Positions 34,405-46,082 of a stretch of DNA of 64,000 nucleotides are shown here, in pieces. Each line of letters begins with the position of its first letter. The stretch's first letter is position 1. The DNA lies in assembly GCA_963575645.1 (NCBI GenBank), contig OY754466.1, forward strand, positions 40,456,001-40,520,000. The letters are read 5' to 3'. Made by a program: the position numbers and the translations under genes. The notes beneath the pieces are model-generated. The model saw only the letters and a list, made by a program, of their open reading frames with translations, had not been told where the DNA came from and made no database searches. Source of the stretch: Xanthostigma xanthostigma. Taxonomy: Eukaryota > Arthropoda > Insecta > Raphidioptera > Raphidiidae.

Positions 34405-35343
34405 CCACAGTATAGCAATAGGTATTGCATAATATTAGTTTTAATATTCGTCTTTGATAAAATATAAACAAGCAGGTATAATAATAATTAAGTTGGTACC
34501 AAAACAGTTTTTTTTATTTTTGTAATCATTAAAAATTTTCAGTTAAGATAAAAACATCAAAATATATCACATTTCAGTGTTAATTCTATATAATTTACAT
34601 AGATATTATGCATGCATAATAAGCTTGATAAGGAAAAAGAGAGTAATTAATATTGCAGCTTTTTAAGTCTATATTTCAAAACTATAAAATTACAGACATG
34701 ACTTTTTGATTTAGTACTGCAGTATACGAAGTATTCGACATTACGCAATCTATAAAAATTCGTCAGTCAATAATATAAACACAAAATATCAGGCGCCCAG
34801 AGCTTAATAATAATTTTCCACATAAACTAGCTGCTACCCACGACATCGTCCCCGTGGAATTTATGTTTGTAAGCTTGGTATATTTGAATATATACTATTT
34901 GCAGTTAGAACTTTTAGCTTAACATTTTAATTTGCGTATATTTTTGTTTTGTTTTGCAGAATTGTCCCAAACACATGTCAATAATTACAAGATTGAAGCA
35001 CAATTTTTTTTCTATTATAATAATAAAAAAGGTCATAGGGGCCCTATTATCCTAACGTGCCCAGGGCCTCCAATAGGTTAAAGACGGCCCGCGACCAGAA
35101 TCTATTCTGAAAGTAAATATCTCAAATTTAATATACGTATGACACCTGACATCAGGTTTCTGGATCCTCAAGCTCAAGATAATTTACCCTTTTTATTACC
35201 TTTATATGAAAATTGATTAAAACTAAATAAATAAAGTTTTCAATTTAGTATGTGTATTAGAGTCTAGCCCGCTAACACACCTTAACTCTTATAAATGGTC
35301 CTTTAGAAAAATCAGTCTGACACCCTTGATATAAGGAACTTCT

Positions 35344-35836
35344 GTGCTTTGTAGAGTTGGGGAAAAAATAACTTCACGATGAAAAAATCACTGTGACAAG
35401 CCGTCTAAAATAATCACTGTGAACTGACAAGAGATATCTACGTTCCAAAGTAACGTATGTCGTTCCATGTCACCGCAGTCACTGTCGCTCAAACATGACA
35501 CTATGATCTGACGAGATATCTACGTTCGAAAGTAACGTATGTCGTTTCATGTCACCGCAGTCACGACGGTCGCTCGAAGTTCCAATAGATCTATGTTTCA
35601 AAGTAACGTATGTCGTTCCATGTCACCGCAGTCACTACTCAGTACTCACTGTCGCTCAAAGTCAAACATGAACGGAGTAGGCAATCAACGCCGTTGTGAC
35701 GTCAGACCGTGCGGGCTTGTGATATGAGTGATCGACGTGACAAAGTTACGATGATTTTTCACTGTGATTTTTGTGTAACCGGAATAACAGTCACTGTGAT
35801 CTCATAGTAACGACTTTTCCCATGTCTAGTGCTTTG
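35344..35836. mobile_element. hAT-type MITE with internal tandem repeats, exact 8-bp TSD
   Basis: The body 35,352-35,828 (477 bp) has ends TAGAGTTGGGGAAAA and TTTTCCCATGTCTA. Flanks are GTGCTTTG at 35,344-35,351 and 35,829-35,836. It interrupts a unit of the composite repeat (normal continuation GTGCAAAATTTCATGCTTC). Inside are three copies of AAAGTAACGTATGTCGTT..CATGTCACCGCAGTCAC (starting about 35,432, 35,513 and 35,585). TCACTGTGA repeats lie near both ends. TAGAGxTGGGAAAA ends with 8-bp duplications fit hAT. Confidence 0.8.
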
Positions 35837-37689
35837 CATGCTTCTAGACCTACCGGTTTAGGCTGTGCGTTGTACGTCATAGTGTTAGAGTTTTAACTTT
35901 TAACTAAGTAGATCTAAGCCTCGTAGAGGATGAATTTTCAAAAATCATTTCTTAGTGCTTACTTACGTCATATAGGGGACTTCTGTGTAAAATTTCTTGC
36001 TTCTAGACCCACCGGTTTAGACTGTGCGTTGTACGATCAGTCAATGTAAGAGTTTTAACTAAGTAGATTAACCCCCGTTTAGGGGATGAAATTTCAAAAA
36101 TCTTTTCTTAGTGCTCACCTACGTTTATACAAGGAACCCCTGTGCGAAATTTCATGCATTTTACACCCACCGATTTAGGCTGTGCGCTGTTTAGCCTTAG
36201 AGGGACTTTTTTATTAATAAATAAAGTGAAAAGAAAAATACATTTTATTTTTTTTTATTGGCATATTTGAAAAAAACGTACCTAAATATCAGAAATTTGC
36301 TATCCGGCACCCAGAACTAGTTAAGAGGTATTTATAGCGAATAGAACAAGACAAAACATAGTTGTATAAGAGTTTTTATACTCACACCACATTTTGCCGT
36401 CTTTAATGACAATGCAGTGTCTCTAAAACTTTTTTATTGTCAGTTTCTGAACCACGTGGATATTTCTTTGAGCTGGCAATTGATAGATTTTGTCAAAGAT
36501 CGTTAAAAAGACAGGTCTATACCAGTCTATACTCACGGTAATATGATTAGCATTGGTGGGGGTAGGACGCTGCAATCGGGAAAGCAAATTAAAACAAAAG
36601 AATAATTTTAGTGCAAAGAGATAAATGCTTAAAAAACGGCGTAAGCTAAAGAGAAGCGTTACAAATTTAAAAGTTGTTCATTTGTTCTTTATCGCCTGTT
36701 CTTTATCTTTCTGCCACAGTGTCTATCGGTCTGTTTATATGATCGTGATCTAAAGTTATTTGTTCTAAATGTCAAATTTAGAACGCTTACTATATTTGCG
36801 GAAAGCATGTGCCCAAGATACTATTTGCAGTTAGAACTTTTAAACTTGACATTTCCGTTTGGATATACCTATATTTTGTTTTGTTTTGCAGAATTATTCC
36901 ACACACCTGTCAATCGGGTGCATTTCCGGGAAGAATTACACTTGTCAAGGAAATAAAAGATATATATTCAGCTTTTCTCAATATTTCAAAACTTCTGTAA
37001 AATTACAGACATGACTTAGTATGATTTAGTACTGCAGTAGACGCTATTCTACATTATGCAATCTTTAAAAATTTGTCAGTCAATAATATAAACAAAAATG
37101 TATCAGGCGTACAGCTACTAGCTGTTACCCGCGACTACGTCTGTGTGGAATTTAAGTTTGTAAGCTTGGTATATTTGAATATATTATACTATTTGCAGTT
37201 AGAACTGTAAGCTTAACGTTTCCGTTTGGATATATTTTTGTTTTATTTTGCAGAATTGTCCCAACCACCTGTCAATAATCTCAAGATTGAAACACTTTTT
37301 TTTTCTCCATAATAAAAAAAAGTGCTCTGTCTATTATCCTAATGTGCCCAGGACCTCCAATAGGTTAAAGACGGCCCTGTTAATACGGCCTGCGACTATA
37401 GAATCTATATTCTGAAAATAACTACCTCAAATATGACACCTGACATCAATGAGCTTATTTCATAAACAAAAAACTTCAGGTGTCTGTATCCTAAAGCTCA
37501 AGATAATTTACCCTTTTTATTACCTTTATATGAAAATTGATAACTAAATAAAAATTTCAATTTAGTATGTGTATTAGATTTTAATTCAGAGTCTGGCCCG
37601 CTAACACACCTTAAATCTTATAAATGGTCCTTTAGAAAAATCAGCCTGACACCCCTGATATAGGGGACTTCTGTCGTTGTAACGGTCTA

Positions 37690-39170
37690 TCAATGTTAGA
37701 GTTTCGACTCTTATATTAAGGGATGAATTTTCAAAAATTCTTCTTAAGTACACATCCACGTTATATAAGGAACTCATGTGCAAAATTTCATTGCTCTAGA
37801 CCTACCGGTTTATGCTGTGCGTTGTCTGTCAGCCTTTAGAGGGACTTTTTTTAAAAAAATGTGTAAAAATCGATAAAACGGTAATATCAAAAATTTGCTA
37901 TCCGGCACCCAGAAACAGTTAAGAGGTATTTATAGCAAATAAAACAAGACGTCAGACTGTTATCTAATTAATTATGTTTAAAAAATTTTTAACCCCTTCC
38001 ACAGTCAGAGCCGGACTAACCCACTTTGAACTTTTTGAAATCTGAAAAATAGTTGAAAAAAAGTACATTCAAATATGTCTTTTTTTGAGTGTATAAAAGA
38101 AATTCTAAATTATCGGAAAAATTAGTTTTTAATAAAAAGAAACAAACACACATTTTTTTTTAGATTTTATAATATTCATATAAAAAGCAATACATTTTTG
38201 TTTATTTGTTTATTACACACAGTTGTCAAACAGAAAAGTAAACTATCTTATTTACAAATCTGCTCAAAATAGACAGTTTGACCGGATCCTTTCTAAAAAC
38301 CGGACCCTAGACATTTGTCTCATTTGGTCTATATTAATAATCCGGCCCTGTCACAGTATTGTAATATGTATTGCATAATACTATAGTTTTAAAATTCGTC
38401 GATTTAATACTGAAGTAATATATTTTGATGTTTATACCTAAACAAATTAATTATTATTATCTGCTTGTTTATATTTTGTCAAAGACGAATTTTAAAACTA
38501 GTATTATGCAATACCTATTACAATACTGTGGCAGGGCCGGATTGTTAGTATAGATAAATGAGACAAATGTCTAGGGCCCGGTTTTTAGAAGCACCCGGTC
38601 AAACTGTCTATTTTGAACAGATTTGTAAATAAGATAGTTTAGTTTTCTGTTGGACAACTGTGTACAATAAACAAATAAATAAAAATGTGCTGCTTTTTAT
38701 ATAGTTATTCTAAAATCTAAAGCAAATATGTTCTCATGTTTTACTTTATTAAAAACAATTTTTTCCGATTATTTAGAATTCTCTTTATACACTCAAAAAA
38801 ATAAATATTTAAATTTACTTTCATTCAACTATTTTTCAGATTTCAAAAAGGCCAAAGTGGATTAGTCCGGCCCTGACTGTGGAAGGGGTTAAAATTTTAA
38901 AAATATAATTCATTAGATAACAGTCTGACGTCTTGCTTTAGTCGCTATAAATACCTCCTAACTGCTTCTGGGAGCTGGATAGCAAAAAACTGATTTTTAC
39001 GTTTTAGAGAAATTTTTTGTACCTTTTTTCTCTTTTTCTTAAGAAACAGACAACGCACTGAAACCGATGGGTCTAAATGCATGAAATTTTGCACAGGGGT
39101 CCCTTAATTAGCGTAGCTGTGTACTCGAAAATGATTTTTGAAAATTCATCCCCTAAGGGGGTTAATCTAC
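37690..39170. repeat. Head-to-head inverted pair of composite units
   Basis: Forward 37,690-38,400 and reverse 38,470-39,170 are mutual inverted copies around a spacer of about 70 bp. They include the hAT-type MITE (38,006-38,350 against 38,532-38,875), the GACGTCAGACTGTTATCTAA segment and one tandem unit. Such a 0.7-kb-arm palindrome could form a cruciform or give double-stranded RNA if transcribed. Confidence 0.65.
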
Positions 39171-40130
39171 TTCGTTAAAACTTTAACATTGACTGACCGT
39201 ACAACGCACAGTCTAAACCGATGGGTCTAGACTCTAGAAGGATGCAATTTTGCACAAAAGTCCCCTATATGGCGTGAGTGAGTGAAAATTTATCTCCTTA
39301 GAGGGCTAATCTACTTTAACACTGAGTTACTGATGGGCAACGCACAGCCCTACTGTTGTTGCTATTGTGTTTCATCTCAATCGCGGGCGAAGCCGCGGGG
39401 GTAACAGCAGTTAGTTTAATCTATAAGTCTATACCGAATTTGAATCGGTTCCGAGAGATTTTCCAAAATTGTCCAAAAAAAAACCTACGACTATGGAAAT
39501 TTACCCGTTTTTAGTCGATTTTCGACATTTTCCAATAACTCGTTTTTTAGGTCCACACGTGGCTTATACTAACAGGAAATGACATCCCAATTAAAAAAAT
39601 GTGTGCATTTGAAGTGTGTTTAAACACTTTAAACACCGAAGCAACATTTGAACGTCTCTCCGAAACTGTTACAGAACTCCGGGTGCACTCATTGAATTCA
39701 GCGCGTCGTTTTCTATCAATAAACCGAATTTGAAATGTATCCGATTCGTATTCCAGACTTTCCAGAAAAGCCCTTTGAACGGGTCTCTCTTCGAAACGGT
39801 AATAGATATACAGACCTCCGGGTGTGCTCATTGAATTCAGGGTGTTATTTTCTATAAGCCTACCGAATTTGAATCGCATTCGAGAGATCGTCCAAAACTG
39901 TCCAAAAAATCACAAAGAAACTAAGGCTATACTATGCGAAAAATCTCGTTTATGGTGAGTTTTCGACATTTTCCAATAACTCGCTTTTTTGGTTCACATG
40001 GCTTATACTAACAGGGAACGACACCCCAAATCAAAAAATAAGCTCAACTTTTGGTTCGGTGGCATTTGAAGTGTGTTTAAATATCGTTGCAATGCAACAT
40101 TTGAACGTCTTTATCTCTGAAATGTAAATG
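38440..40130 (-). repeat. Reverse composite unit R1
   Basis: Runs in reverse from the MITE through the tandem units and the GAAGCCGCGGGGGTAACAGC edge. It then passes into a second module with CCGAATTTGAATCGG, CGATTTTCGACATTTTCCAA and GTGGCTTATACTAACAGG. R2 (40,570-42,080) repeats the same order. Short frames in this module arise from the repeat. Confidence 0.65.
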
Positions 40131-40569
40131 TTAAGTTTGAAAGTTCTGATTGCAAATAGTATACATTCAAATATACCAAGCTTACAAATATAAATTCCAC
40201 GCGGACGAAGCCGCGGGTAACAGCTAGTTTATGTATAAAAAATTATTATTTAGCTGCACGCCTGATACTTTTGTGTTTATATTATTGACTGACGAATTTT
40301 TAAAGATTGCGTAATATCGAATGCTGCGTAGTATACTGCAGTACTAAACCAAGAGGTCATGTCTGTAATTTGGCATTTTTGAAATATTTAGACTTGAAAA
40401 GCTATTAATTCCTCTTTTGTTTCTTTATCATGCTTTATAATGCATGCATAATATCTATTTAAATTAAATAGATTTAGCACTGGTGATATATTTTGATGTT
40501 TTTATCTCAACTTTAAATTTTAGATATCTACAAAAATACAAAAAAATAACTGTTTTGGTACCAAATTAA

Positions 40570-42080
40570 TTATTATTATACCTGGTTGTTTTATACTTTG
40601 TCAAAGTCGAATTTTAAAACTATTATGCAATAGGTAATAATATTATATTACTGTGGGCAGAGCCGGATTATTGCATAGACAATTAATGTCTATGCCCCAG
40701 TTTTTAGAAGCACCCGGTCAAACTGTCTATTTTGAACAGATTTGTAAACAAGATAGTTTAGTTTTCTGTTGGACAACTGTGTATAATAAACAAATAAACA
40801 AAAATGTATTGCTTAAATAGTTATTCTAAAATCTAAAACAAATGTGTTCTCATGTTTCACTTTATTAAAAACAATTTTTTCCGATAATTTAGAATTCTTT
40901 TTATACACTCAAAAAAAAGAAATATTTAAAACTTTTTTTCAACTATTTTTCAGATTTCAAAAAGGTCAAAGTGAATTAGTCCGGTCCTGACTGTGGAATG
41001 GGTTAAAATTTTAAAAATATAATTTATTAGATAACAGTCTGACGTCTTGCTTTATTCGCTATAAATACCTCCTAACTGCTTCTGGGAGCTGGATAGCAAA
41101 AAATGATATTTACGTTTTGGTAGAAATTTGCAATAAAAATGCTTCTTTTCTTCACTTTTTCTTGATAAATCCTCTAAAGGCTGACAGACAACGCACTGCC
41201 TAAATCGAAGGGTCTAAATGCATGGAATTTTGCACAGGGGTTCCTTAATTAACGTATACTGTGGCCTCGAAAATGATTTTTGAAAATTCATCCCCTAAGG
41301 GGGTTAATCTACTTGGTTAAAACTCTAACCAATACTGACCGTACAACACACATTCTAAACCGATGGGTCTAGAAGCATGCAATTTTGCACAGAAGTCCCC
41401 TAGATAGCGTAAGTGAAATGACTTTTGAAAATTTATCTCCTTAGAGGGATAATCTACTTTAACATTGACTTACTGACGGACAACGCACAGCCACTACTGT
41501 TGTTGCTATTGTGTTTCATCACAATCGCGGGCGAAGCCGCGGGGGTAACAGCAGCTAGTTTAGTCTATAAGTCTACCGAATTTGAATCGACTAAGGAAAT
41601 TTTCTCGTTTTTAGTCGATTTTCGACATTTTCCAATAACTCATTTTTTAGGTCCACACGTGGCTTATACTAACAGGAAATGACATCCCAATTGGGGATTT
41701 GAAGTGTGTTTAAACACTTTAAACACCGAAGCAACATTTGAACGTCTCTATCTCCGAAACTGTATTAGATACAGACCTCCGGGTGCACTCATTGAATTCA
41801 GCGCGTCGTTTTATATCAATACACCGAATTTGAAATGTATCCGATGCGTATTCCAGACTTTCCAGAAAAGCCCTTTGAACGGGTCTCTCTCAGAAACGGT
41901 AATAGATATACATACCTCCGGTTGCGCTCATTGAATTCAGGGTGTCATTTTCTATAAGCCTACCGAATTTGAATCGGATTCGAGAAATCGTCCAAAATTG
42001 TTCAACATTTTCCAATAAATCGCTTTTTTGGTTCACACGGCTTATACTAACAGGGAACGACACTCCAAATAAAAAAATAA
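40570..42080 (-). repeat. Reverse composite unit R2
   Basis: Collinear with R1 (direct copy, offset about 2.1 kb) with small indels. It includes the MITE at 40,668-40,989, tandem units at 41,170-41,490 and the same CCGAATTTGAATCG / GACATTTTCCAATAA module up to about 42,060. Confidence 0.65.
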
Positions 42081-42663
42081 AGGATATGTCTGCAGCTAAA
42101 TGAAGAACTTATTATTATTTCTGAAATTTAGACATTGTTTTTAATTGTAAATTGGGTATAGAACAGTTTTATACCAAAGCTACAACATACAATGGGGGGG
42201 TTGTTGCAATGCTGCGAATTTTAACTGTATTATCCATTAGGGAGGATCACTCATGCTTGAATCGGATAAAAGACTTCTGTATTCAGTGTATATGTACCTA
42301 CGTTTTATTGTGTTCGGAGGGTGCTTAATTTCAACTTAATTGTTATTGTGACACCATCTGTTTCCTTTCAACAGTTCTGCATCTATACCTATACATAGGT
42401 TGCCTTATATATAAGCACATCAGTTGGTACCGCTTCTAAACAGAGCTTACACAATCAGCGTAACACCGCTCGATGCAAAGTTCCACGTAAAGCAGCCAGA
42501 ACTTATCGAAGCTTATCGTTTACCAATTAAAAGTAATTTATAAACAAAACATAGACGTTTTTGTTCTATAAAACTGTCACAAAAATAATTGATGTAGATA
42601 TACAGTGAATTTCATTTAATTAAGACGCAATATAGTCATGAGTTTAGTTGATATGGTAGCTAT
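42081..42663. other. Non-coding spacer
   Basis: No gene or repeat recognised. Confidence 0.4.
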
Positions 42664-43310
42664 CAGTGGCGTAACTATACCACCTGAGGCCCGTGGCAAA
42701 TTCATTGGATAGGGCCCACCCTTAATATAAAAAAGCGTCACGTTGTAGTTTCATGTTTATAAATCACGAAGTAAAGTATAGATATATTTATATAATTCGT
42801 GTATGTTCTTGAGTTTACTTAAATTGATTAAATACAAAATTGATATAATTTTGTAATAAATGTTATAGGTTCCTCCTGTCCTAACGGCCTCTCGGGCCGG
42901 ACGCCCCCTCAGGCCAGGGGCCCCTGGCCAGGGCCCGATCTAGGGGGGAGGCAAACCGGGCAATTTCCCGGGGCGGCAATATTGAGGGCGGCGCGGCGTC
43001 AGCAGCGAAAATTTGAAAGATGGTTAAACAAAAAAAAACCCACACCCTACACAAAAATTGTTAGAATATAATAGATTATTGACATTACTGTAATTTATTT
43101 TTGAACAAATATCTTAAAACGAAACTTATTTTGTTTCATTAATATCGACAGGGAAAACTTGTCTTTTAAAAGGTTAAAATTACACCACCTATGGAACAAC
43201 GCATGGGTAAAAGGCGGCAAATATTATTTTGCCCGGAGCGGCGAAATAGCTGGATCGGGCCCTGCCCGTGGCATTTTTTCTCGTTCTGCCATCCTATTGT
43301 TACACCACTG
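42664..43310. mobile_element. TIR element with CAGTGGCGTAACTA ends
   Basis: The left end is CAGTGGCGTAACTATACC and the right end ATTGTTACACCACTG. The left 190 bp recur at 29,562-29,723. Inside, GGGCCCGATC (about 42,930) and GATCGGGCCCTGCCCGTGGC (about 43,253) are inverted, which suggests a second element end or an internal fold. GC-rich islands stand out from the AT-rich background. Frames across 43,166-43,421 on both strands have no recognised domain. Confidence 0.6.
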
Positions 43311-43742
43311 GTTATAGCTGTGGAAATCATTAATGCATTACAGAAAATCGTATTACACAAAATGCAACATAGACCACACTATATTGCATTTTATGTGGAA
43401 CGATTTTCAGTAATGCATTAATAATTTTATATAGCTAGTCAATAGGTACATATTATCGACGACCGACAACAGAGAGTATATGCGTCTTATTGAATAATTG
43501 AAAAGAATAAAATAGATATGCAATCAGGGCTATCACCTTTACAAGAATCTAAACCTGGAGATCAAGGGAAAAAACACAGATGAAGATGGATTCCAATAGA
43601 TTAAATAAAAATCAATATATCTTTAAAGTGTATCTTTATTAAATTTGGTGTGAATAAAAACAAAATGGCTATGCAAAATAAACATACTCCCAATATTATT
43701 AGCTTCTACCACTTTTAGCATTGGATATTCTCAATTAGTATT
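43311..43742. other. Non-coding spacer
   Basis: Contains a small inverted repeat (TAATGCATTACAGAAAATCG at about 43,331 and complement ending about 43,421). Nothing else seen. Confidence 0.35.
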
Positions 43743-43830
43743 AAGGTCGCTGCACACGAGGCTGGCTATGGGACTAGAATCGCTGCTGGCTCTTGTGCCG
43801 CCTTCCGTGCTGTTGGAAGGCTCATTCCTA
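43743..43830 (+). repeat. Solo terminus of TIR family A
   Basis: AAGGTCGCTGCACACGAGGC at 43,743 equals the 8-kb-family terminus at position 8. No matching right end was found downstream, so this is a truncated copy. Confidence 0.5.
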
Positions 43831-44364
43831 TTTCTTTACTATTGAAATTCATTTTATGTGATGGGTAGCGCTGCTCAGTAGCGGCACGTGAACATTTTTT
43901 AATAGGTGTTCGGCAGGGTCAACCGAAGGTACCTCTTAAAGCAGGTTGGGAATGAGGAGGGGATTTAAATAAATTATTAATCACATATAATTTTAAATTT
44001 CTATTTATTAACATTTTTCAAACACTGTCGACAACAAACTATAATATACGCTGTAGCACTAGCCACTATTACCCAGCTTAAGAAATTTCTAATTTGCCCC
44101 CTCCTGGGCCAAAAGCTGGGTACGCCCATGTTAACATCATAGAAAAAGACAAAGTATGCAACTACATCAACCAATCTTATCATCGGAGAAATCAGGGAAT
44201 TACATCGAAGAAATAGACGCAGATATATTTTCCATACGCTTTGTTACGTTCACTCACCGCACATTGAGTAGATAGACATTGATTCATATAGCTAATCAAT
44301 AGATATATGCCCGAACCATTTATCTTTAAAAATAACGTCGAGAGAGCAATAACTGTTTTAAGGC

Positions 44365-44714
44365 GTGCTGACGGTAAATGCAGCTCAAAGGCTATCTAAA
44401 TAGCACGTTATAACTTGTGGATCGGGAGGTGTACGGTGTACACCGGGGGTATCTGATCATAACGTTTCATGTGCTGCTTCGGAACGCAGAGCAGCACCTG
44501 AACGCAAGTCTGCCACACAGAACCCAAGAGTTTTGTGGTCTGTCAGTGGCTGTTAAACTTTAGCACTGATTGTCTAAATATTACACTACTTCCTAACATT
44601 AAATATTGGTTAAATATGGAAAATATTATTCATTCTAAAATTATGAAGTACCTACATACTTAAGATTTTGGTTGTGCTGCAGCTCTACAGCGCTCATAGA
44701 GGAACCGCCACTGT
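44365..44714 (+). repeat. Interspersed repeat family M, copy 2, with a 90-bp insertion
   Basis: Collinear with 8,472-8,708 except for about 44,411-44,505. That segment holds GTGTACGGTGTACACC and GTGCTGCTTCGGAACGCAGAGCAGCAC, two hairpin-forming strings absent from the other copy. Confidence 0.6.
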
Positions 44715-45007
44715 CTGTGGCTACAATTCATAATGTCCTATGCCAAATTGATGCTATTGCACACTTCGCTAGCGCTGTGGTTAATTTTTTCCACAAGAAA
44801 TTGATTAAAATATTAGCTTTCCAAAAAAGCGAAATTATGTTCTATTGAAAGGAACCATTTTTATACTGCTTCGAGTTCATAATAAATACAAAAATTGTAA
44901 TTGTAAGTCGTGAACAGCAGTTGTCGTCTGATCTATGTACGTCCGAGCTGTACAGATAGCAATTTTTCACATGAACATTTTTTACACGCTTTATATTAAC
45001 TTCACTT

Positions 45008-45060
45008 GTAAGTTTGTATGTATGTATGTATGTATGTTTGTATGTATGTTTGTTTGTAAC
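45008..45060 (+). repeat. GTAT/GTTT microsatellite
   Basis: TATGTATG and TTTGTTTG units in a row. It precedes a tRNA-like segment, an order common in tRNA-derived SINE neighbourhoods. Confidence 0.7.
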
Positions 45061-45120
45061 CTTCCTTTGGACTACAGCAAGTGGTTTATTACTGTAGTAT
45101 AATATGCCAGCACTGTAACT

Positions 45121-45209
45121 ACAGTGGTAGCCGTGCGGTCTAAGGCACGGGTCTTCGCTGACGTCAACTTTTGGAATCACGGGTCGTGGGTTCTAATCCC
45201 GTCCACGCC
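45121..45209 (+). tRNA. tRNA-Leu/Ser-like sequence, probably a SINE head or pseudogene
   Basis: GTGG at 45,124 pairs with CCAC at 45,203. GCCGTGCGGTCTAAGGC forms a D-arm and matches box A of Leu-type tRNAs. GGGTTCTAATCCC is a T-arm/box B. The spacing leaves room for a long variable arm. The anticodon stem does not pair properly and the outer acceptor bases mismatch. It is followed by a GCCGAAAAAAATTGC..TTTTTTCGGC hairpin and then by the palindrome at 45.27 kb. A tRNA-derived SINE promoter is the better reading. Confidence 0.5.
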
Positions 45210-45269
45210 GAAAAAAATTGCTATTTTTTCGGCAAATTTTTGACAATAAATCGAACTAAAAAGTGGAAA

Positions 45270-45520
45270 AAATATTGTTTAAAAAAAACTAAAGTAAAAT
45301 ATATTTTTTTAAAAATAAGCTTAAAACAATAATGAATAAAAAATACAAGATTATTGTGAAAAAAGCGTGGGGCGCTTTGTTCCACATTTTCGTACATCGA
45401 ACGCCCCACGCTTTTTTCACAATAATACTTGTATTTTTTATTCATTATTGTTTTAAGCTTATTTTAAAAAAAATATTTTTTACTTTTTATAGTTCAATAT
45501 AAAGCGTGTTTTTTAGTTTT
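45270..45520. repeat. Giant hairpin 1 with AGCGTGGGGCG core
   Basis: Near-perfect inverted repeat with arms of about 100 bp. At the tip, AGCGTGGGGCG (45,364-45,374) pairs with CGCCCCACGCT (45,402-45,412) around CTTTGTTCCACATTTTCGTA. The arms carry ATAAGCTTAAAACAATAATG and its complement. Reading frames through it mirror each other on the two strands and are not genes. Confidence 0.75.
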
Positions 45521-45842
45521 TTTTAAACTATATTTATTTTAATTGTTATTCAAAAGTATCTTCCCATGGAATTTTTCGTAATATTAAAGAATCAACCTGT
45601 ATATTATATTCCGGAAAAGACATAAAGCGCACAAGTGTAATTTGAATCGCATAGTACGGCATAATAATGATGCATATAAGAATAATGTAATGTAAATATA
45701 ATTTCTAATTGAAATATTATTCATTGTATTATGTATAGATAAGTACGGATAGTTTATACTGCATTAAATTTACATTATAAAATAAATTTTCTCATTTTTT
45801 TCTGCAAATATGTTACGTAATTTGATATACAGTTGTATTCCA

Positions 45843-46068
45843 AAATAAAATATAGTTTAAAAAAAACTAAAAAACACGCTTTATATCGGACTAAAAAGTA
45901 AAAAATAATTGTTTTAAAATAAGCTTAAAAAGCGTGGGGCGCTTTGTTCCACATTTTCGTACATCGAGCGCCCAACGCTTTTTAAGCTTATTTTAAAACA
46001 ATTATTTTTTACTTTTTAGTCCGATAAAAAGCGTGTTTTTTAGTTTTTTTTAAACTATATTTTATTTT
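45843..46068. repeat. Giant hairpin 2 with the same core
   Basis: A 226-bp palindrome with arms AAAATAAAATATAGTTTAAA.. and ..TTTAAACTATATTTTATTTT. The tip AGCGTGGGGCGC (45,931-45,942) with loop TTTGTTCCACATTTTCGTAC is the same as in hairpin 1; the right strand has one mismatch (GCGCCCAACGCT). The outer arms carry AAACACGCTTTATATCGGAC, whose AAAGCG string recurs in the neighbouring tandem array. Confidence 0.8.
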
Positions 46069-46082
46069 TCACTTTTTAGTTT

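Larger units (their letters stand above)
33160..42080. repeat. 9-kb cluster of a composite repeat in both orientations
   Basis: The basic units are about 130 bp and contain TTTTCAAAAATC, a TATA(A/G)GG step, TGTGCAAAATTTCATGCTTC, TAGACCCACCGGTTTAG and CTGTGCGTTGTACGGTCAGT. Forward sets lie at about 33,200-33,870, 35,840-36,190 and 37,670-37,850. Reverse sets lie at about 39,040-39,330 and 41,170-41,490. They are followed by TATCCGGCACCCAGAA, AAGACGTCAGACTGTTATCTAA, a hAT-type MITE and GTCTTTGATAAAATATAAAC. GCGGGCGAAGCCGCGGGTAA-type segments mark unit edges at about 34,826, 37,128, 39,383, 40,200 and 41,523. The whole is non-coding; it may be a large unclassified (LINE- or Helitron-related) element multiplied locally. 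Confidence 0.75.

Noticed and set aside
39547-39879. 110-codon minus-strand frame, with a similar frame at 41,704-41,934 on the plus strand
   Set aside because: They lie in the duplicated composite units on opposite strands and share no codon-level conservation pattern; the copies are disrupted differently, as expected for non-coding repeat.
45221-45445. 74-codon minus-strand frame
   Set aside because: It lies on a giant hairpin arm; the repeated mirror composition explains it.
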